Shown here: one piece after another, positions 41,716 through 50,237 of the stretch
Numbering within the stretch: the stretch's first letter is position 1
Layout of the letters: each line of letters opens with the position of its first letter
Assembly (NCBI GenBank): GCA_023387735.1
Contig: JAEWHP010000041.1
Span: 1-64,000 of the forward strand
DNA from: Pseudomonadota bacterium
GTDB taxonomy: Bacteria; Pseudomonadota; Alphaproteobacteria; Rhizobiales; Xanthobacteraceae
Reading direction: 5' to 3'
DNA length: 64,000 nucleotides
Translations under genes and position numbers: made by a program
The notes under the pieces: model-generated
Databases searched by the model: none
The model's input: the letters and a program-made list of their open reading frames with translations, nothing else
Told to the model about the DNA's origin: nothing

Positions 41716-44277
41716 CTACGCCGTCATGGTCTCCTTGACCTTTTCCACCAGCGCGCTCAGCGCAAACGGCTTCGGCAGGAACGCGAATTGTTCGTTTTCC
41801 GGCAGGCTCTTGTCGAAGGCTTCTTCGGCATAACCTGAAACGAAGATGATCTTCAGGTTCGGGTTCCGCTTGCGCATCTCGCGCAGCAGCGTCGGGCCGT
41901 CCATCTCCGGCATCACCACGTCGGACACGACGAGATCGACGGCGCCGTCCTTCTCCTCCAGCGCCTCCATCGCCTCGATGCCGTTGGAAGCCTCGATGAC
42001 GCTGTAGCCGCGCGAGCGCAGGCCGCGCGCATTCAGCGACCGCAAGCCGTCCTCGTCCTCGACCAGCAAAATGGTTCCCTGCCCGGTCAGGTCCGGCCGC
42101 GGCTTCGGCGTTGCCACCGGCACGTCCTTTGCCGCGCCGGCCGCAGCCACCGCTTCGGGCTGAACGTCAAGTTCCGGACGATGCCGTGGCAGGAAGATGC
42201 GGAACGTGGTGCCCTCGCCCGGCGTCGAGTCCACATACACGAAGCCGCCGGTCTGCTTGACGATGCCGTACACCGTCGAGAGGCCGAGTCCGGTACCCTT
42301 GCCGACTTCCTTGGTCGAAAAGAACGGCTCGAAGATCTTGTCGACAATGTCAGCCGGGATTCCGGTGCCGGTATCGGCGATATCGATGCGCACATAATCG
42401 GCGACCGGCAATCCCTTGTAGGAGAGCTGCGCGGATTCATCCGCTGTGACGTTGGCGGTCTTCACCGTCAGCTTGCCGCCGTCGGGCATCGCGTCGCGGG
42501 CGTTGACCGCAAGATTGACGATCACCTGCTCGAACTGCGAGACGTCGACCTTGACCGGCCAGAGATCGCGGCCGTGCATGAGGTCGAGCTTGACCTTTTC
42601 GCCGATCAGCCGCCGCAGCAGCATGGTGAGATCGGACAAGGCATCGCCGAGGGCGAGCACCTGCGGCCGCAGCGTCTGGCGGCGCGAGAACGCGAGCAGC
42701 TGCCGCACCAGCGTCGCCGCGCGGGTCGCATTCTGCTTGATCTGCATGATGTCCTGGAACGACGGATCGGTCGGCTTGTGCGCGTTCAGCAGGAAGTCGT
42801 TAGCCATCATGATGGCCGAGAGCACGTTGTTGAAGTCATGGGCGATACCGCCGGCGAGCTGGCCGACCATGTCCATCTTCTGCGACTGGTTGATCTGGTT
42901 TTCCAGCGTGCGCCGCTCGGTGGTTTCCAGCAAATAGACGATCGCCGCTTCGGTGTCGCGCTCGTCTTCCTCGACCGCCGTGACGAAGAACTGCCCCCAA
43001 CGCTCCTTTGCGCCATCCAGCATGGCCTCGACCGGTTCGATATCGCCCTGCCCCTCCGCCGCCCGGTTAATCGCCGCGATCAGGAGGTTGCGGTCGCGCG
43101 CATTCACCGCGCGGACGATCGACTTGTTCGCCGCGCCGTCGGGGCTGAGGCTTTGCGCCAGCTTGGCGAAGCGGGCGTTGGCGCGCACCACCGCGCCGCC
43201 GCGGTCTACGGTCGCAATCGCCATCGGCGTATGGTCGAAGAACCGCATGAAGCGGACTTCGGCGGCACGCTCGGGGTCGGAGTGTTCGTCGCGCGCGCGG
43301 CTGATTACCAGCGTCCGCGACGCCCCGGGCGCACCGTCGGCGCCGAAGGCGAGCTTGTGATAGAGCCGCACCGGCATGGTCTTGCCGCCGCGCATGCGCA
43401 GATCAATGTCGAACACTTCGGTTTTGACTTCGCCCGGCACCGCCACGATCGAGGTCAGCAGCGCCGCGCCGTCGCCGGAAACGATGTCGGCGAGCTTCAG
43501 CCCGCCCGATCCGATCTCGGCAAGGTCGTGATCGAGCCAGTTCGCCAGCGTCGCGTTGACGTAGATGACGTCGCCGGCCGGATTGACCGAGAAGAAGCCG
43601 CAAGGCGCGTGATCGAGATATTCGATCGCGTGCTGCAGTTCCTTGAATACGTCTTCCTGGCGCTCGCGGTCCCGCGTGATGTCGGCGATCGACCACACGG
43701 CGTATTTCGCTTCGCGCTTGCCGTGGCCGAGCGGGCGAACCCGCATCCTGAGCCAGCGGCCATGGGCGCCTTCGCTGCCGGCGATGCGAACCTCTTCCTG
43801 CTGCCGCCTGCCCTCGCGCGCCGCCTTGAGAAGGCGGAACACTGCCTCCGAGACGTCGGGATTGCCGATGAAGACGCGTTCGACCGGCCGCACGTCATGC
43901 GCTGTCGCCGCCCCCGTCAGCGCCAGATAGGCGGCATTGGAATAGACGATGTGCCCCTTGGAATCGGTCACCGCCAGCCCGTCATGGGAATGGTCGGCGA
44001 TGCGGCCAATGACGGGATCGTCGGCGCTGCGGTCGGTGAAGCGGATGATGCCGGCGGCGAACGCGAACAGGTTGAACAGGCCGACCATCGCCAGCAGCGC
44101 CAGCAGGCCGAGGATATAGGGCTGGGCTTGCGCGCGGCCGATGGTCATCAGCGCCACCGCCACCGCGACGATGCCGGCTGCCACCAGCAGAACCATCACG
44201 ATGCTGCCGCCGCGCCGCGCCGATTCGTGAGCCGCAAGCGGCTCGGTGGGCGGATGGCTGTGGGTCTCGGCGGTCAT
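41716..44277 (-). CDS. cckA: Cell-cycle hybrid histidine kinase CckA
   Basis: This 853-residue membrane kinase feeds phosphate through ChpT to CtrA and CpdR, controlling division and motility. Two helices (about 27-48 and 54-75) are followed by PAS-type domains (about 85-200, 205-320, 335-450). The dimerisation domain has the H-box GGIAHDFNNVLSAI. The ATPase domain has NLAVNARDAMPDGG, DTGTGIP and GTGLGLSTVYGI. The receiver domain (about 735-850) has the phospho-acceptor Asp in VVSDVVMPEMDG. It is longer than Caulobacter CckA, as usual in Bradyrhizobium relatives. It lies next to the flagellar operon, whose promoter has a CtrA box. Confidence 0.93.
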   Translation of the reverse strand: MTAETHSHPPTEPLAAHESARRGGSIVMVLLVAAGIVAVAVALMTIGRAQAQPYILGLLALLAMVGLFNLFAFAAGIIRFTDRSADDPVIGRIADHSHDGLAVTDSKGHIVYSNAAYLALTGAATAHDVRPVERVFIGNPDVSEAVFRLLKAAREGRRQQEEVRIAGSEGAHGRWLRMRVRPLGHGKREAKYAVWSIADITRDRERQEDVFKELQHAIEYLDHAPCGFFSVNPAGDVIYVNATLANWLDHDLAEIGSGGLKLADIVSGDGAALLTSIVAVPGEVKTEVFDIDLRMRGGKTMPVRLYHKLAFGADGAPGASRTLVISRARDEHSDPERAAEVRFMRFFDHTPMAIATVDRGGAVVRANARFAKLAQSLSPDGAANKSIVRAVNARDRNLLIAAINRAAEGQGDIEPVEAMLDGAKERWGQFFVTAVEEDERDTEAAIVYLLETTERRTLENQINQSQKMDMVGQLAGGIAHDFNNVLSAIMMANDFLLNAHKPTDPSFQDIMQIKQNATRAATLVRQLLAFSRRQTLRPQVLALGDALSDLTMLLRRLIGEKVKLDLMHGRDLWPVKVDVSQFEQVIVNLAVNARDAMPDGGKLTVKTANVTADESAQLSYKGLPVADYVRIDIADTGTGIPADIVDKIFEPFFSTKEVGKGTGLGLSTVYGIVKQTGGFVYVDSTPGEGTTFRIFLPRHRPELDVQPEAVAAAGAAKDVPVATPKPRPDLTGQGTILLVEDEDGLRSLNARGLRSRGYSVIEASNGIEAMEALEEKDGAVDLVVSDVVMPEMDGPTLLREMRKRNPNLKIIFVSGYAEEAFDKSLPENEQFAFLPKPFALSALVEKVKETMTA

Positions 44278-44424
44278 CGCAAGAGGCGCTGCCCTTCGGC
44301 ATGGAGGTCACGCGCGGTCTTGCGCGCCGCTCCTGAGTGCCTGAATCGGGCCTGCAAGCGCAAGTCCATCAGGCGGCTAATTGACAGGTTGAAGGCATTT
44401 CAAGGCGTTTTCTGGCCGGTTTTC

Positions 44425-45498
44425 TCACGCCGGGCGCCCCGAAAGCCCTCGCTTGAGGCCCATGACGTAGCCGATGATCTCGGCGACAGCCTGATAATGC
44501 TCGACCGGGATCTCCTCGTCGATATCGACGGTGGCGTAGAGCGCGCGCGCAAGCGGCACGTTCTCGACGATCGGAATATCGTGCTTCCGGGCGATTTCCC
44601 GGATCTTGAACGCGATGTTGTCGACACCCTTGGCGACGCAGACCGGCGCCGACATGCCGCGGTCGTAGGACAGCGCCACCGAATAGTGGGTCGGATTGGT
44701 GATGATCACGCTGGCCTTGGGAACCGAGGCCATCATGCGCTTCTTCATCTGCTGGATCCGCAACTGCCGGATCCGGCCCTTGATGTGGGGGTCGCCTTCG
44801 GACTGCTTGTATTCGTCCTTGATCTCCTGCAGCGACATTTTCTGCCGCTCAAACCACTGACGATACTGGAAGAAGTAGTCGGCAATCGCGACCGCGGCGA
44901 GCATCGCCACGACGGCGCCCAACAGTTGCAGCGTCAGGCTGGTGGTGACGCCGAGAATCGCCGAAGGGTCGAACCGCAGGAACGATTCGAGGCGGTCGCG
45001 CTCCGGCCAGAGCACCGCCATCATGACGGCGCCGAGCGCGATCAGCTTGAACAGCCCCTTGGCGAAATTGGCCAGCGCCTGCTTGCCGAAGATGCGCTTG
45101 AATCCCGCGCCGGGCGACACCTTGTTGAATTTCGGCGTCAGCGATTCGGCCGACCACACCAGCCGGTGCTGGATCATGTTGCCGGCGATCGCGGCGATCG
45201 CCAGCATCAAGAGCGGCACGCCGATGGCGCCAAGCACGGCATAGCCGAGCGTATTGCCGAGCGCGAGCAGCGCTGCGCCGTCGGTGCGAAGCTGGCCCGC
45301 ATTGGCGATCAGGTTCCGCAGCGGCACCAGAATGCCGCCGCCCGCCGATCCCGAGAACGTCGACAGCACCAGCGTGCCGCCGGCGATGATGAACCAGGTG
45401 TTGACCTCCTGGCTCTTGACGACGTCTCCCTTGGCATGCGCGTCGTCGAGACGCTTTTGTGTAGGGTCTTCTGTTTTATCGTCAGAATCTTCAGCCAC
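44425..45498 (-). CDS. flhB: Flagellar export switch protein FlhB
   Basis: This 357-residue membrane protein of the flagellar type III export gate starts at a GTG. Four helices are followed by a cytoplasmic domain with the self-cleavage site NPTH (ITNPTHYSVAL). The N-terminus EDSDDKTEDPTQKRLDDA is typical. It is the last gene of the flgB-flgC-fliE-fliQ-fliR-flhB run; a 147-base gap separates it from cckA. Confidence 0.96.
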   Translation of the reverse strand: MAEDSDDKTEDPTQKRLDDAHAKGDVVKSQEVNTWFIIAGGTLVLSTFSGSAGGGILVPLRNLIANAGQLRTDGAALLALGNTLGYAVLGAIGVPLLMLAIAAIAGNMIQHRLVWSAESLTPKFNKVSPGAGFKRIFGKQALANFAKGLFKLIALGAVMMAVLWPERDRLESFLRFDPSAILGVTTSLTLQLLGAVVAMLAAVAIADYFFQYRQWFERQKMSLQEIKDEYKQSEGDPHIKGRIRQLRIQQMKKRMMASVPKASVIITNPTHYSVALSYDRGMSAPVCVAKGVDNIAFKIREIARKHDIPIVENVPLARALYATVDIDEEIPVEHYQAVAEIIGYVMGLKRGLSGRPA

Positions 45499-45552
45499 CG
45501 CGGCGCCCTAACAATTGGCTGAAGGCCGATATCCAGCGTTCCGGATCACCCG

Positions 45553-46323
45553 CTATTTCAGCGGCGTCAGTTCGTGCATCACGCGGGCGAAGTAGTCGAG
45601 ATAGGTTCCCATCATCCCCGCGAGGACGAGGCCGAAGATCAAAAATCCGATCATGATCGACAGCGGCACGCCGACGAAATAGACCTGCATCGCCGGCATC
45701 AGCCGCGCCAGCACGCCAAGGCCGATATTGAAGACGAGGCCGAACACCAGGAACGGTGCCGAGAGCTGCATGCCGATCTTGAAGGCGGTGGCAAAGGCGC
45801 GCGTCGCCAGTGCGGCGACGTCGCCGCTCGGCATCACCTCGCCCGGCGAGAATATCCGGTAGCTTTCGTTCAGCGCCGCGATGACAAGGTGATGGCTGTC
45901 GGTGGCGAACAGCAACGTCATGCCAAGTATCGACAGGAAGTTGCCGATCAGCACGCCCTGCTGGCCCTGGGTTGGATCGACCGCGGTGACGAAGCCGAGG
46001 CCAAGTTGCTGGGCGATCACCGATCCCGCGACCGCCAGCGCCGACAGCGTGACGCGCGCGGTGGCGCCGAGCACGATGCCGATGACGATCTCGTGCACCA
46101 TCAGCACGCCGAGCGCGCTGACCGATGTCAGATCGACCTGATAGGCGTTGCGGTGCAGCGGCAGGATGATCAGTGTCAGCAGCAGCGCGATCGCGAGCTT
46201 GATGCGCACCGGGATGTTGCTCTCGCCGAATCCAGGCATCAGCATCATCATGGACCCCACGCGGGCGAACACCAGCATGAAGGTGGCGGCAAGGGCCGGC
46301 AGCATGGATATGTCGACGCGCAT
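45553..46323 (-). CDS. fliR: Flagellar export protein FliR
   Basis: This is a 256-residue integral membrane subunit of the export gate. It has about six helices; GFGESNIPVRIKLAIALLLT and GLGFVTAVDPTQGQQGVLIG are characteristic. The start is ATG 46323, 14 bases after the fliQ stop. It is followed by flhB after 54 bases. Confidence 0.95.
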   Translation of the reverse strand: MRVDISMLPALAATFMLVFARVGSMMMLMPGFGESNIPVRIKLAIALLLTLIILPLHRNAYQVDLTSVSALGVLMVHEIVIGIVLGATARVTLSALAVAGSVIAQQLGLGFVTAVDPTQGQQGVLIGNFLSILGMTLLFATDSHHLVIAALNESYRIFSPGEVMPSGDVAALATRAFATAFKIGMQLSAPFLVFGLVFNIGLGVLARLMPAMQVYFVGVPLSIMIGFLIFGLVLAGMMGTYLDYFARVMHELTPLK

Positions 46324-46337
46324 TCATGGACAATGCA

Positions 46338-46601
46338 TCAGCCGCCGATGATTCGCGACGATATCCGCATCATATGGCCGTGCATCGAATCCGCCATGAA
46401 CGGCAGCGCCAGCAGCAGCGTCACGAACATGGCAAGGATCTTCGGCACGAAGATCAGCGTCTGCTCCTGGATCTGGGTCAGCGCCTGGAACAGCGACACT
46501 ACGACACCGACCACGAGGCCGATGACCATCAGCGGCGACGACACCACCACGATGGTCCAGATCGCATCGCGCGCGACTTCGAGGGTTTCAGCACCGGTCA
46601 T
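46338..46601 (-). CDS. fliQ: Flagellar export protein FliQ
   Basis: This 87-residue protein has two helices and begins MTGAETLEVARDAIWTIVVV; it is a small ring component of the export gate. The LFQALTQIQEQTLIFVPKIL stretch is the FliQ hallmark. The ATG at 46601 is chosen; the open frame upstream enters a dispersed repeat. Confidence 0.96.
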   Translation of the reverse strand: MTGAETLEVARDAIWTIVVVSSPLMVIGLVVGVVVSLFQALTQIQEQTLIFVPKILAMFVTLLLALPFMADSMHGHMMRISSRIIGG

Positions 46602-46630
46602 TGTCTTGCTCTCGCTCTTCACTTTGTTCT

Positions 46631-46708
46631 GTCGTTCCGGGGCGATGCGGAGCATCGAACCCGGAACCTCGAGATTCCGGGTTCGCGCTTCGCGCGCCCC
46701 GGAATGAC
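46631..46708. repeat. Dispersed palindromic repeat, family A copy 4
   Basis: It opens with GTCGTTCCGGGGCGATGCGG and closes with CGCGCCCCGGAATGAC, around an internal CTCGAGATTCCGGG. It sits inside the flagellar operon between fliE and fliQ, where a stable hairpin could adjust message stability. Confidence 0.88.
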
Positions 46709-46710
46709 GA

Positions 46711-47022
46711 CTAGATCGGCATTCTCATGATGTCCTCGTAGGACTGGATGACGCGGTCGCGCACCGAGACCAGCGTCGACACCGCGACGTCCGTCTCGGC
46801 CACCGCGGTCACGACGTCCATGACGTTGGCCTTGCCCGAACTCATCGCGATGGACTGGGCGTCGGATTTCTTGCCCGCTTCCATCACGCTCCCCACCGCA
46901 TCCTTGAGCAGGGCGCTGAAGGACGGGCCGCCGGTGGACTGGCCGCCCTTCTCGGCGCCGCCGGTTTCCACGATGCGGGAAAGTGCGGCGTAGGCATTTG
47001 CTGCAACGGTCGGTGAAGCCAT
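46711..47022 (-). CDS. fliE: Flagellar hook-basal body protein FliE
   Basis: The 103-residue protein links the MS ring and the rod. The C-terminal block VAETDVAVSTLVSVRDRVIQ followed by SYEDIMRMPI is the FliE signature. It lies 16 bases after flgC. Confidence 0.95.
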   Translation of the reverse strand: MASPTVAANAYAALSRIVETGGAEKGGQSTGGPSFSALLKDAVGSVMEAGKKSDAQSIAMSSGKANVMDVVTAVAETDVAVSTLVSVRDRVIQSYEDIMRMPI

Positions 47023-47038
47023 TTTCTAGGATCCCTGT

Positions 47039-47464
47039 TCAGGCCTTGAGGATGTCGAGCGTGCGCTGGATCATGCGGCGCGTGGCGCTGATGATGTTGA
47101 GATTGGCCTCGTATGAACGCTGCGCCTCGCGCATGTCGGTCATTTCGACCAGCGGATTGACGTTCGGGTACTTGACGTTGCCCGCAGCATCGGCCGCCGG
47201 ATTGCTCGGCTCATGCTTGATGCGAAACGCCGACTGGTCGGCGCGGACCTTGCCGAGCGTCACCACTCGCGCATCCAGCGACCGGTCGAGCGCGGACGAG
47301 AATGTCGGCACCTTGCGACGATACGGATCGCCGGCGGCGGTCGGCGCGGTTGAATCCGCATTGGCGATGTTCTCGGAAATCACCCGCATCCGCCCCGCCT
47401 GCGCACGCAGGCCCGACGTCGCGATGCTCATCGAGCGCGCGAAGTCGCTTCCGTCATCTGCCAT
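47039..47464 (-). CDS. flgC: Flagellar rod protein FlgC
   Basis: This is a 141-residue proximal rod protein. The N-terminal ISENIANADSTAPTAAGDPY and the C-terminal VNPLVEMTDMREAQRSYEAN are the conserved rod-protein ends that form a coiled coil. It lies 30 bases after flgB. Confidence 0.96.
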   Translation of the reverse strand: MADDGSDFARSMSIATSGLRAQAGRMRVISENIANADSTAPTAAGDPYRRKVPTFSSALDRSLDARVVTLGKVRADQSAFRIKHEPSNPAADAAGNVKYPNVNPLVEMTDMREAQRSYEANLNIISATRRMIQRTLDILKA

Positions 47465-47494
47465 TGTCAGGATCCTTTAAGTCGCGCGCCAGCA

Positions 47495-47905
47495 TCAGCG
47501 CTTTCCAATCGCGGTCTTGAGAAGCCCGAGGCTGCGGCTGTAGAGCGAGGTGGCGGCCGCGTAGTCCATCTGATTGGCCGACACCTTCAGCATCTGGTCT
47601 TCGAGATTGACCGAGTTGCCGGCGGGTTTGGTCAGAAAGGCGTTCCTGCCGCCGTCGTCCCGAAAGCTCTGTCCGCCGCCGGAGACGCCGATATGGGTCG
47701 ACGAGGTGCGCATCATCGCAAGCGACCCCATCCCTCCGTCGATGTTTGCCCCCCTGCCGTTGAATTTCGGCGCGACCAGATCGTTCGGCCTGAAATTGGG
47801 GGTGTTGGCGTTGGAAATGTTCTCGGCGAGCACGCGCTGGCGTTCCTGGTGCCACTGCATCTTGGTGCGCAGCGCCGACAGGATCGGAAGGTCGTTGATG
47901 GCCAT
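47495..47905 (-). CDS. flgB: Flagellar rod protein FlgB
   Basis: This is a 136-residue proximal rod protein, first gene of the operon. RQRVLAENISNANTPNFRPN is the typical rod-protein motif. The upstream gap holds a perfect CtrA box. Confidence 0.95.
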   Translation of the reverse strand: MAINDLPILSALRTKMQWHQERQRVLAENISNANTPNFRPNDLVAPKFNGRGANIDGGMGSLAMMRTSSTHIGVSGGGQSFRDDGGRNAFLTKPAGNSVNLEDQMLKVSANQMDYAAATSLYSRSLGLLKTAIGKR

Positions 47906-48327
47906 GTCGAGCGGCTCCCGTTAACCTCTGGCAGACGCCGCGAGGTAGGCAGAATTTGCCCGGTGCATGGTTAACGGCTGGTTAAAATCGCCTCTTCCGG
48001 CCGCGGACTGCGGCCAATATCGGTGCGTGCTGGCCAAACCAGCGCATTTTTGCCACGAAAGCTGCGTTAACCACGCGGCCCGGGGCGCTGAGAAGTCGTT
48101 TTGGATCGCACGATTCTTGGTCTATTAATTAACGGGACGGCAGGGTTTGCCGTGGGGCGTTAAGAAATAAGGCTGACCTCGGGCGTGATTCGCCGTATGC
48201 CGATCGCTTCGGAGCATGGTCCGGCAAGGCGGGAACCGCATTCCCTACGGAACTTGACCGACCGGAAGACCAGACCGCACTCGTCGAAGCCAGTATGTGA
48301 GAACGGCCGTTGGCCGGGGACTAAAGA
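47906..48327. promoter_or_regulatory. Divergent flgB/fliO control region
   Basis: This 422-base gap has no convincing gene. It contains the CtrA box at 47971-47985 and several further TTAA half-sites (near 47916, 48067, 48128 and 48162). I could not identify a clear sigma-54 or sigma-70 promoter by eye. Both flagellar operons must be read from this region. Confidence 0.5.
47971..47985 (-). promoter_or_regulatory. CtrA binding box (TTAA-N7-TTAA)
   Basis: On the minus strand the sequence is TTAACCAGCCGTTAAC, a full match to the CtrA consensus TTAA-N7-TTAAC. It lies 66-80 bases upstream of the flgB start. In alphaproteobacteria CtrA activates early flagellar operons from such sites, and CckA, which feeds CtrA, is coded 3.6 kb away. 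Confidence 0.75.
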
Positions 48328-49320
48328 ATGCAGACACTGACATTCCTTTTCGCATTCATCGCCGTTCTGGCGCTGATCGGCGTCGCCGCATGGCTGGTTC
48401 GCCGCTTCGCCAACAATCGCATCGGTGCCAACACCCAGCGCGGGCGGATGCCGCGGCTGGCCGTGATCGACGCGGCAGCGGTGGACGGCCGCCGCCGCCT
48501 GGTGCTGGTGCGGCGCGACAATGTCGAGCATCTCTTGATGATCGGCGGTCCGAGCGACATCGTGGTGGAACCGAACATCGTGCGCGCAATGCCCGGTCGC
48601 GACATGGCGCCGCGGCCTGCGGTCGGCGAGCAGCCGCCCCGGATTGCGCCGCTGCCGGACGCCGTCTGGAGCGACGAGGCGACAAAAACCGAAGCACGAT
48701 CGACGGACGCGTTCGAACCTGCCGAACCGCAAATGCCCGAACCGCCGCCGCGCCCCGCGCGCCCGGCTTTCGCCGATGAACTTCGCCGGCCGGCGCCCCC
48801 GCCGATGGCGGAGCGTCGCAGCGATCAGCTGACCGGCTTTTCGCCGGAGTCGCTCGGCGCTCGTAGCGAACCGGTCCCGCCGCGCATGCCCCGCGCCGAA
48901 CCGTTGATGCCCCGGCCGCAGCGCGCAGGCGAGCCGCCCAAGCCGCCTTCCCGTGAGGCAGCTTCCCGTGAGGCACCTTCGCGTGAGGCACCGCCCCGTG
49001 ATGTCGTGCTGCCGGTGCGCCCGCCGGAGCGTGTCGCGGCGCCGCCGCCACCACCGCCGCCTCCACCCGCTCCCCCTCCGGCCCCTGCGCCGTCGAGCGC
49101 CGACCAGAATCTCGCCGAGATGGCACAACGGCTCGAGGCCGCGCTGCGTCGGCCCGCCGAGCCAGTGGCACCGCCGGTTGCGCCGGAAACGCCGCCTGCC
49201 CGTCCGCCGCGCAGCGAGACCCCACCACCCGCACCGGTTCCTGCTCCGCCGAAGAGCGGCTTTGAAAATCTCGAAGACGAGATGGCATCGTTGCTGGGCC
49301 GTCCGAAGAATCCTTCGTGA
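48328..49320 (+). CDS. fliO: Flagellar biosynthesis protein FliO, Pro-rich extension
   Basis: The 330-residue protein starts with one membrane helix (LTFLFAFIAVLALIGVAAWL). A small FliO domain follows (RMPRLAVIDAAAVDGRRRLV, LVRRDNVEHLLMIGG). From about residue 95 it is Pro/Arg-rich and low complexity, with a poly-Pro run near residue 240. FliO helps build the FliPQR gate. The stop overlaps fliP by 4 bases. Confidence 0.88.
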   Translation: MQTLTFLFAFIAVLALIGVAAWLVRRFANNRIGANTQRGRMPRLAVIDAAAVDGRRRLVLVRRDNVEHLLMIGGPSDIVVEPNIVRAMPGRDMAPRPAVGEQPPRIAPLPDAVWSDEATKTEARSTDAFEPAEPQMPEPPPRPARPAFADELRRPAPPPMAERRSDQLTGFSPESLGARSEPVPPRMPRAEPLMPRPQRAGEPPKPPSREAASREAPSREAPPRDVVLPVRPPERVAAPPPPPPPPPAPPPAPAPSSADQNLAEMAQRLEAALRRPAEPVAPPVAPETPPARPPRSETPPPAPVPAPPKSGFENLEDEMASLLGRPKNPS

Positions 49321-50072
49321 GGCCGCCGGCATTCCCGCGTAGAGTTTTATTTCTTGTAACCCTGATAGCCGCCGGATCGCTCGCCGACCCGGGGTTGGCG
49401 CAGGATATCAGCATCAATTTCGGCCAGGGCGGCGGCGGCGTCACCGAGCGCGCAATCCAGCTGATCGCGCTGTTGACGATTCTCTCGATCGCGCCGTCGA
49501 TCCTGATCATGATGACGTCGTTCACGCGGATCGTCGTCGTGCTCTCGTTGCTGCGCACCGCGCTCGGCACCGCGACCGCCCCGCCCAACTCCGTGATCAT
49601 TGCGCTTGCGATGTTTCTGACCGCGTTCGTGATGGGGCCGGTACTGCAGCGGTCCTATGACGACGGCATCAAGCCCCTGGTCGCCAACCAGATCGGCGTC
49701 GAGGAAGCGCTGCAGAAGGCCTCGGTACCGCTCCGCGGCTTCATGCAGAAGAACGTCCGCGAGAAGGACCTGAAGCTGTTCCTGGACCTCTCCGGCGAAC
49801 CGCCGCCGGCGACGCCGGAAGACCTGTCGCTGCGGATCCTGGTCCCCGCCTTCATGATCTCCGAACTGAAGCGCGCCTTCGAAATAGGCTTCCTGCTGTT
49901 CCTCCCCTTCCTGATCATCGACCTCGTGGTCGCCTCCGTCCTGATGTCGATGGGTATGATGATGCTACCGCCGGTCGTGGTGTCGCTGCCGTTCAAGCTG
50001 ATCTTTTTCGTGCTGGTGGACGGCTGGTCGCTGGTGGCGGGAAGCCTGGTGCAGAGCTATGGAGGCGGGTAA
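49317..50072 (+). CDS. fliP: Flagellar export protein FliP
   Basis: This is a 251-residue core subunit of the export gate. A signal-like helix is followed by LSIAPSILIMMTSFTRIVVV, the FliP signature, and LRILVPAFMISELKRAFEIG and GMMMLPPVVVSLPFKLIFFV later. The GTG start overlaps the fliO stop. Confidence 0.97.
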   Translation: MRPPAFPRRVLFLVTLIAAGSLADPGLAQDISINFGQGGGGVTERAIQLIALLTILSIAPSILIMMTSFTRIVVVLSLLRTALGTATAPPNSVIIALAMFLTAFVMGPVLQRSYDDGIKPLVANQIGVEEALQKASVPLRGFMQKNVREKDLKLFLDLSGEPPPATPEDLSLRILVPAFMISELKRAFEIGFLLFLPFLIIDLVVASVLMSMGMMMLPPVVVSLPFKLIFFVLVDGWSLVAGSLVQSYGGG

Positions 50073-50117
50073 CCAGCCACCCCCATCAGTGGTATGTCAG
50101 TACTGCTGCCTTATTTT

Positions 50118-50140
50118 CTCCGCACTATTGCGGAGGTTTT
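50118..50140 (+). terminator. Rho-independent terminator after fliP
   Basis: CTCCGC-ACTATT-GCGGAG followed by GTTTT, 46 bases past the fliP stop. The stem is perfect over 6 bp. Confidence 0.75.
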
Positions 50141-50237
50141 GCTGCCGGTTTGTCCCGGAAGTTTAAGGCCGGATTAGCTCCTTCATGACACAACGGGAGA
50201 GGCTTTTCTCAATAAGCGCACTCACCGGGTCAGGAAG

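Noticed and set aside
42181..45522. Plus-strand open frame of 1,113 codons
   Set aside because: It is antisense to cckA and flhB, both strongly supported by motifs. Its composition (Arg, His, Asp) is that of a mirror frame.
45491..46333. Alternative minus-strand frame over fliR
   Set aside because: It reads the fliR region in another frame and has no membrane helices; the FliR frame is clear.
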